DNA of 5,813 nucleotides from Oscillospiraceae bacterium (GTDB taxonomy: Bacteria > Bacillota > Clostridia > Clostridiales > Clostridiaceae). Each line of letters opens with the position of its first letter. Positions within the stretch are counted from its first letter, which is position 1. Below are positions 5,122 to 5,813 of the stretch, one piece after another. Location of the stretch: assembly GCA_009785875.1 (NCBI GenBank), contig WQUF01000154.1, positions 1-5,813 of the forward strand, in the 5' to 3' direction. The position numbers and the translations under genes were made by a program. Under the pieces are notes generated by a model. It had not been told where the DNA came from, did no database searches, and was given only the letters and a program-made list of their open reading frames with translations.

Positions 5122-5500
5122 TTTATAAATCTCCTCCTAAAAATATTATATTCTTACTATTTCTTATATCGAACTGCTGTACCGTAAGCCATAACTTCAG
5201 CAGCCGGATCCATAATTTGAGCTGTCGAGTAACGGATTGTAATGATAGCATCAGCTCCCAAGTTTTGCGCTTCTTGTATCATACGTTCTGTTGCAGTTGT
5301 ACGCGCTTCTTTCAGTAATTCCGTAAATTGAATGATTTCACCACCTACTATGGCTTTTAACCCTGCCATAATATCTTGTCCAATATGCTTAGTCAACACT
5401 ATATTGCCTTGAACAAGACCCAGATGCTCTAGTTCTTTCCCTGCTATATAATCAGTCGTTGCTAAATCCATTTTAATTTCCTCCTAAAATTTTATTTTAT
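5083..5500. repeat. Direct repeat copy B (ybjQ-like gene plus 5' end of DUF4003)
   Basis: This is the partner of the repeat at 2532-2946, in the same orientation about 2.55 kb away. Here the DUF4003 gene continues past the boundary to full length, so this is the intact arrangement. Upstream, both copies follow the end of a membrane-protein gene by about 60 nt (CPBP here, the DUF975 remnant at copy A). The shared AT-rich leader just above the ribosome binding sites fades beyond about 5500. Confidence 0.9.
5157..5471 (-). CDS. YbjQ/UPF0145 family protein, copy B
   Basis: This 104-residue product is identical residue for residue to the one at 2604-2918. The nine base differences between the copies are all silent, for example GGT here versus GGC for Gly97. 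ATG 5471 has AGGAGG at 5480-5485 with the same 8-nt spacing, and the gene ends in the same tandem TAG-TAA stops. This copy is followed by the intact DUF4003 gene and its strong ribosome binding site, so it probably represents the original gene order. It lies 60 nt after the CPBP gene stop. Two identical subunits could simply raise dosage or give differently timed expression from two places in the cluster. The activity of the family is unknown. Confidence 0.93.
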   Translation of the reverse strand: MDLATTDYIAGKELEHLGLVQGNIVLTKHIGQDIMAGLKAIVGGEIIQFTELLKEARTTATERMIQEAQNLGADAIITIRYSTAQIMDPAAEVMAYGTAVRYKK

Positions 5501-5531
5501 AATAACAGTTTTCTTTTTATATTCAGTCTGT

Positions 5532-5813
5532 TTACCAGTTTATGTTTGTGTTTACGTCACTAGCTTTTTCAATCACTCTGCGTTTGTATATAATCACCAT
5601 CATAATCACAGTGATAGCCAGCCCAACGATGGAAACGATCAAGTTCAACGTAGAAACGCTATTTGCATTGAATGTTGAAAGAGCAGGAATCCCCATGATC
5701 AACACATTGATTATATTGTTTATCATATGTATAAGAATGGTGGCAAGGATGCTCTTTGTCCATAGGAAAACAAGACACAGGATTACTCCCACAGGCACAA
5801 TGCTGATAGCCTG
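5532..5813 (-). CDS. CPBP family intramembrane metalloprotease-like protein (C-terminal part)
   Basis: The frame enters from beyond the window, so only the last 93 residues are seen; codons continue in frame upstream of an internal GTG at 5798, which is not the start. The visible part has the final CPBP (CAAX protease and bacteriocin-processing) motif: VPVGVILCLVFLWTKSIL followed by a membrane segment with H29 and N33 in IHMINN, the H-x3-N metal-site motif. A further span covers about residues 54-71 (LNLIVSIVGLAITVIMMV), and a basic, polar tail KRRVIEKASDVNTNINW closes the protein. The diagnostic EExxxR motif would lie outside the window. Relatives are Rce1-like membrane proteases, some giving bacteriocin self-immunity. 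The stop lies 60 nt before the YbjQ-family gene, so it may be the upstream gene of the same transcript. Confidence 0.75.
   Translation of the reverse strand, partial: QAISIVPVGVILCLVFLWTKSILATILIHMINNIINVLIMGIPALSTFNANSVSTLNLIVSIVGLAITVIMMVIIYKRRVIEKASDVNTNINW

Noticed and set aside
2553..5318. Two similar plus-strand frames (2553-2765 and 5109-5318) that might be taken for a repeated small protein
   Set aside because: They resemble each other only because both lie antisense to the duplicated YbjQ-family genes. The sense-strand copies are the ones conserved at protein level.
1..5813. CRISPR array, tRNA, rRNA or a transposase gene
   Set aside because: No regularly spaced repeat series, no tRNA-like cloverleaf elements and no transposase-like reading frame were seen on either strand.

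Overview
The window looks like chromosomal DNA from a low-GC Gram-positive bacterium (Bacillota, most likely a clostridium-like anaerobe). The reasons are an AT-rich composition, strong AGGAGG-type ribosome binding sites, and a set of families typical of that phylum (DUF4003, DUF4342, DUF975, CPBP, ABC-2). This assignment rests on family content and codon feel, not on a database match. Every credible gene lies on the minus strand, so transcription runs from high to low coordinates.

Reading in that direction: (1) 5813-5532, the C-terminal end of a CPBP-family membrane protease-like protein that enters from outside the window; (2) 5471-5157, a YbjQ/UPF0145 protein (copy B); (3) 5121-4135, a DUF4003 protein; (4) 4092-3367, a secreted, probably lipid-anchored protein with GIN/DUF2807 beta-helix repeats; (5) 3366-2980, a DUF975 membrane protein that has lost its N-terminal part and abuts the stop codon of gene 4; (6) 2918-2604, a second YbjQ protein (copy A), identical in amino acids to copy B; (7) 2570-2523, a 15-codon stump of a second DUF4003 gene; (8) 2497-2234, a small DUF4342 protein; (9) a gene-free stretch of about 290 bp holding a 133-bp nested inverted-repeat element; (10) 1947-1030 and 1028-237, a translationally coupled ABC ATPase and ABC-2 permease; (11) 95-1, possibly the start of another gene leaving the window.

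The most informative structure is a direct repeat of about 415 bp (2532-2946 and 5083-5500). Each copy carries one ybjQ-like gene plus the first 13 codons of DUF4003. In the right-hand copy DUF4003 continues to full length. In the left-hand copy it breaks off after codon 13, and its ribosome binding site has decayed. The two ybjQ-like genes differ at nine nucleotides, all silent, so both copies appear to have been kept under protein-level selection while the passenger DUF4003 fragment died. The left junction also creates a perfect TATAAT box just upstream of DUF4342.

Functionally the block is dominated by cell-envelope proteins (CPBP, GIN lipoprotein, DUF975, DUF4342 with a hydrophobic tail, ABC-2 exporter), with the cytosolic YbjQ and DUF4003 proteins interleaved. 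Close same-strand spacing from 5813 to 2234 suggests one transcript or a few overlapping ones. The ABC pair is set apart by the inverted-repeat region and is probably its own unit. No established system is recognisable. The window reads as a rearranged envelope gene cluster that has been through duplication, truncation and possibly a small mobile-element insertion.
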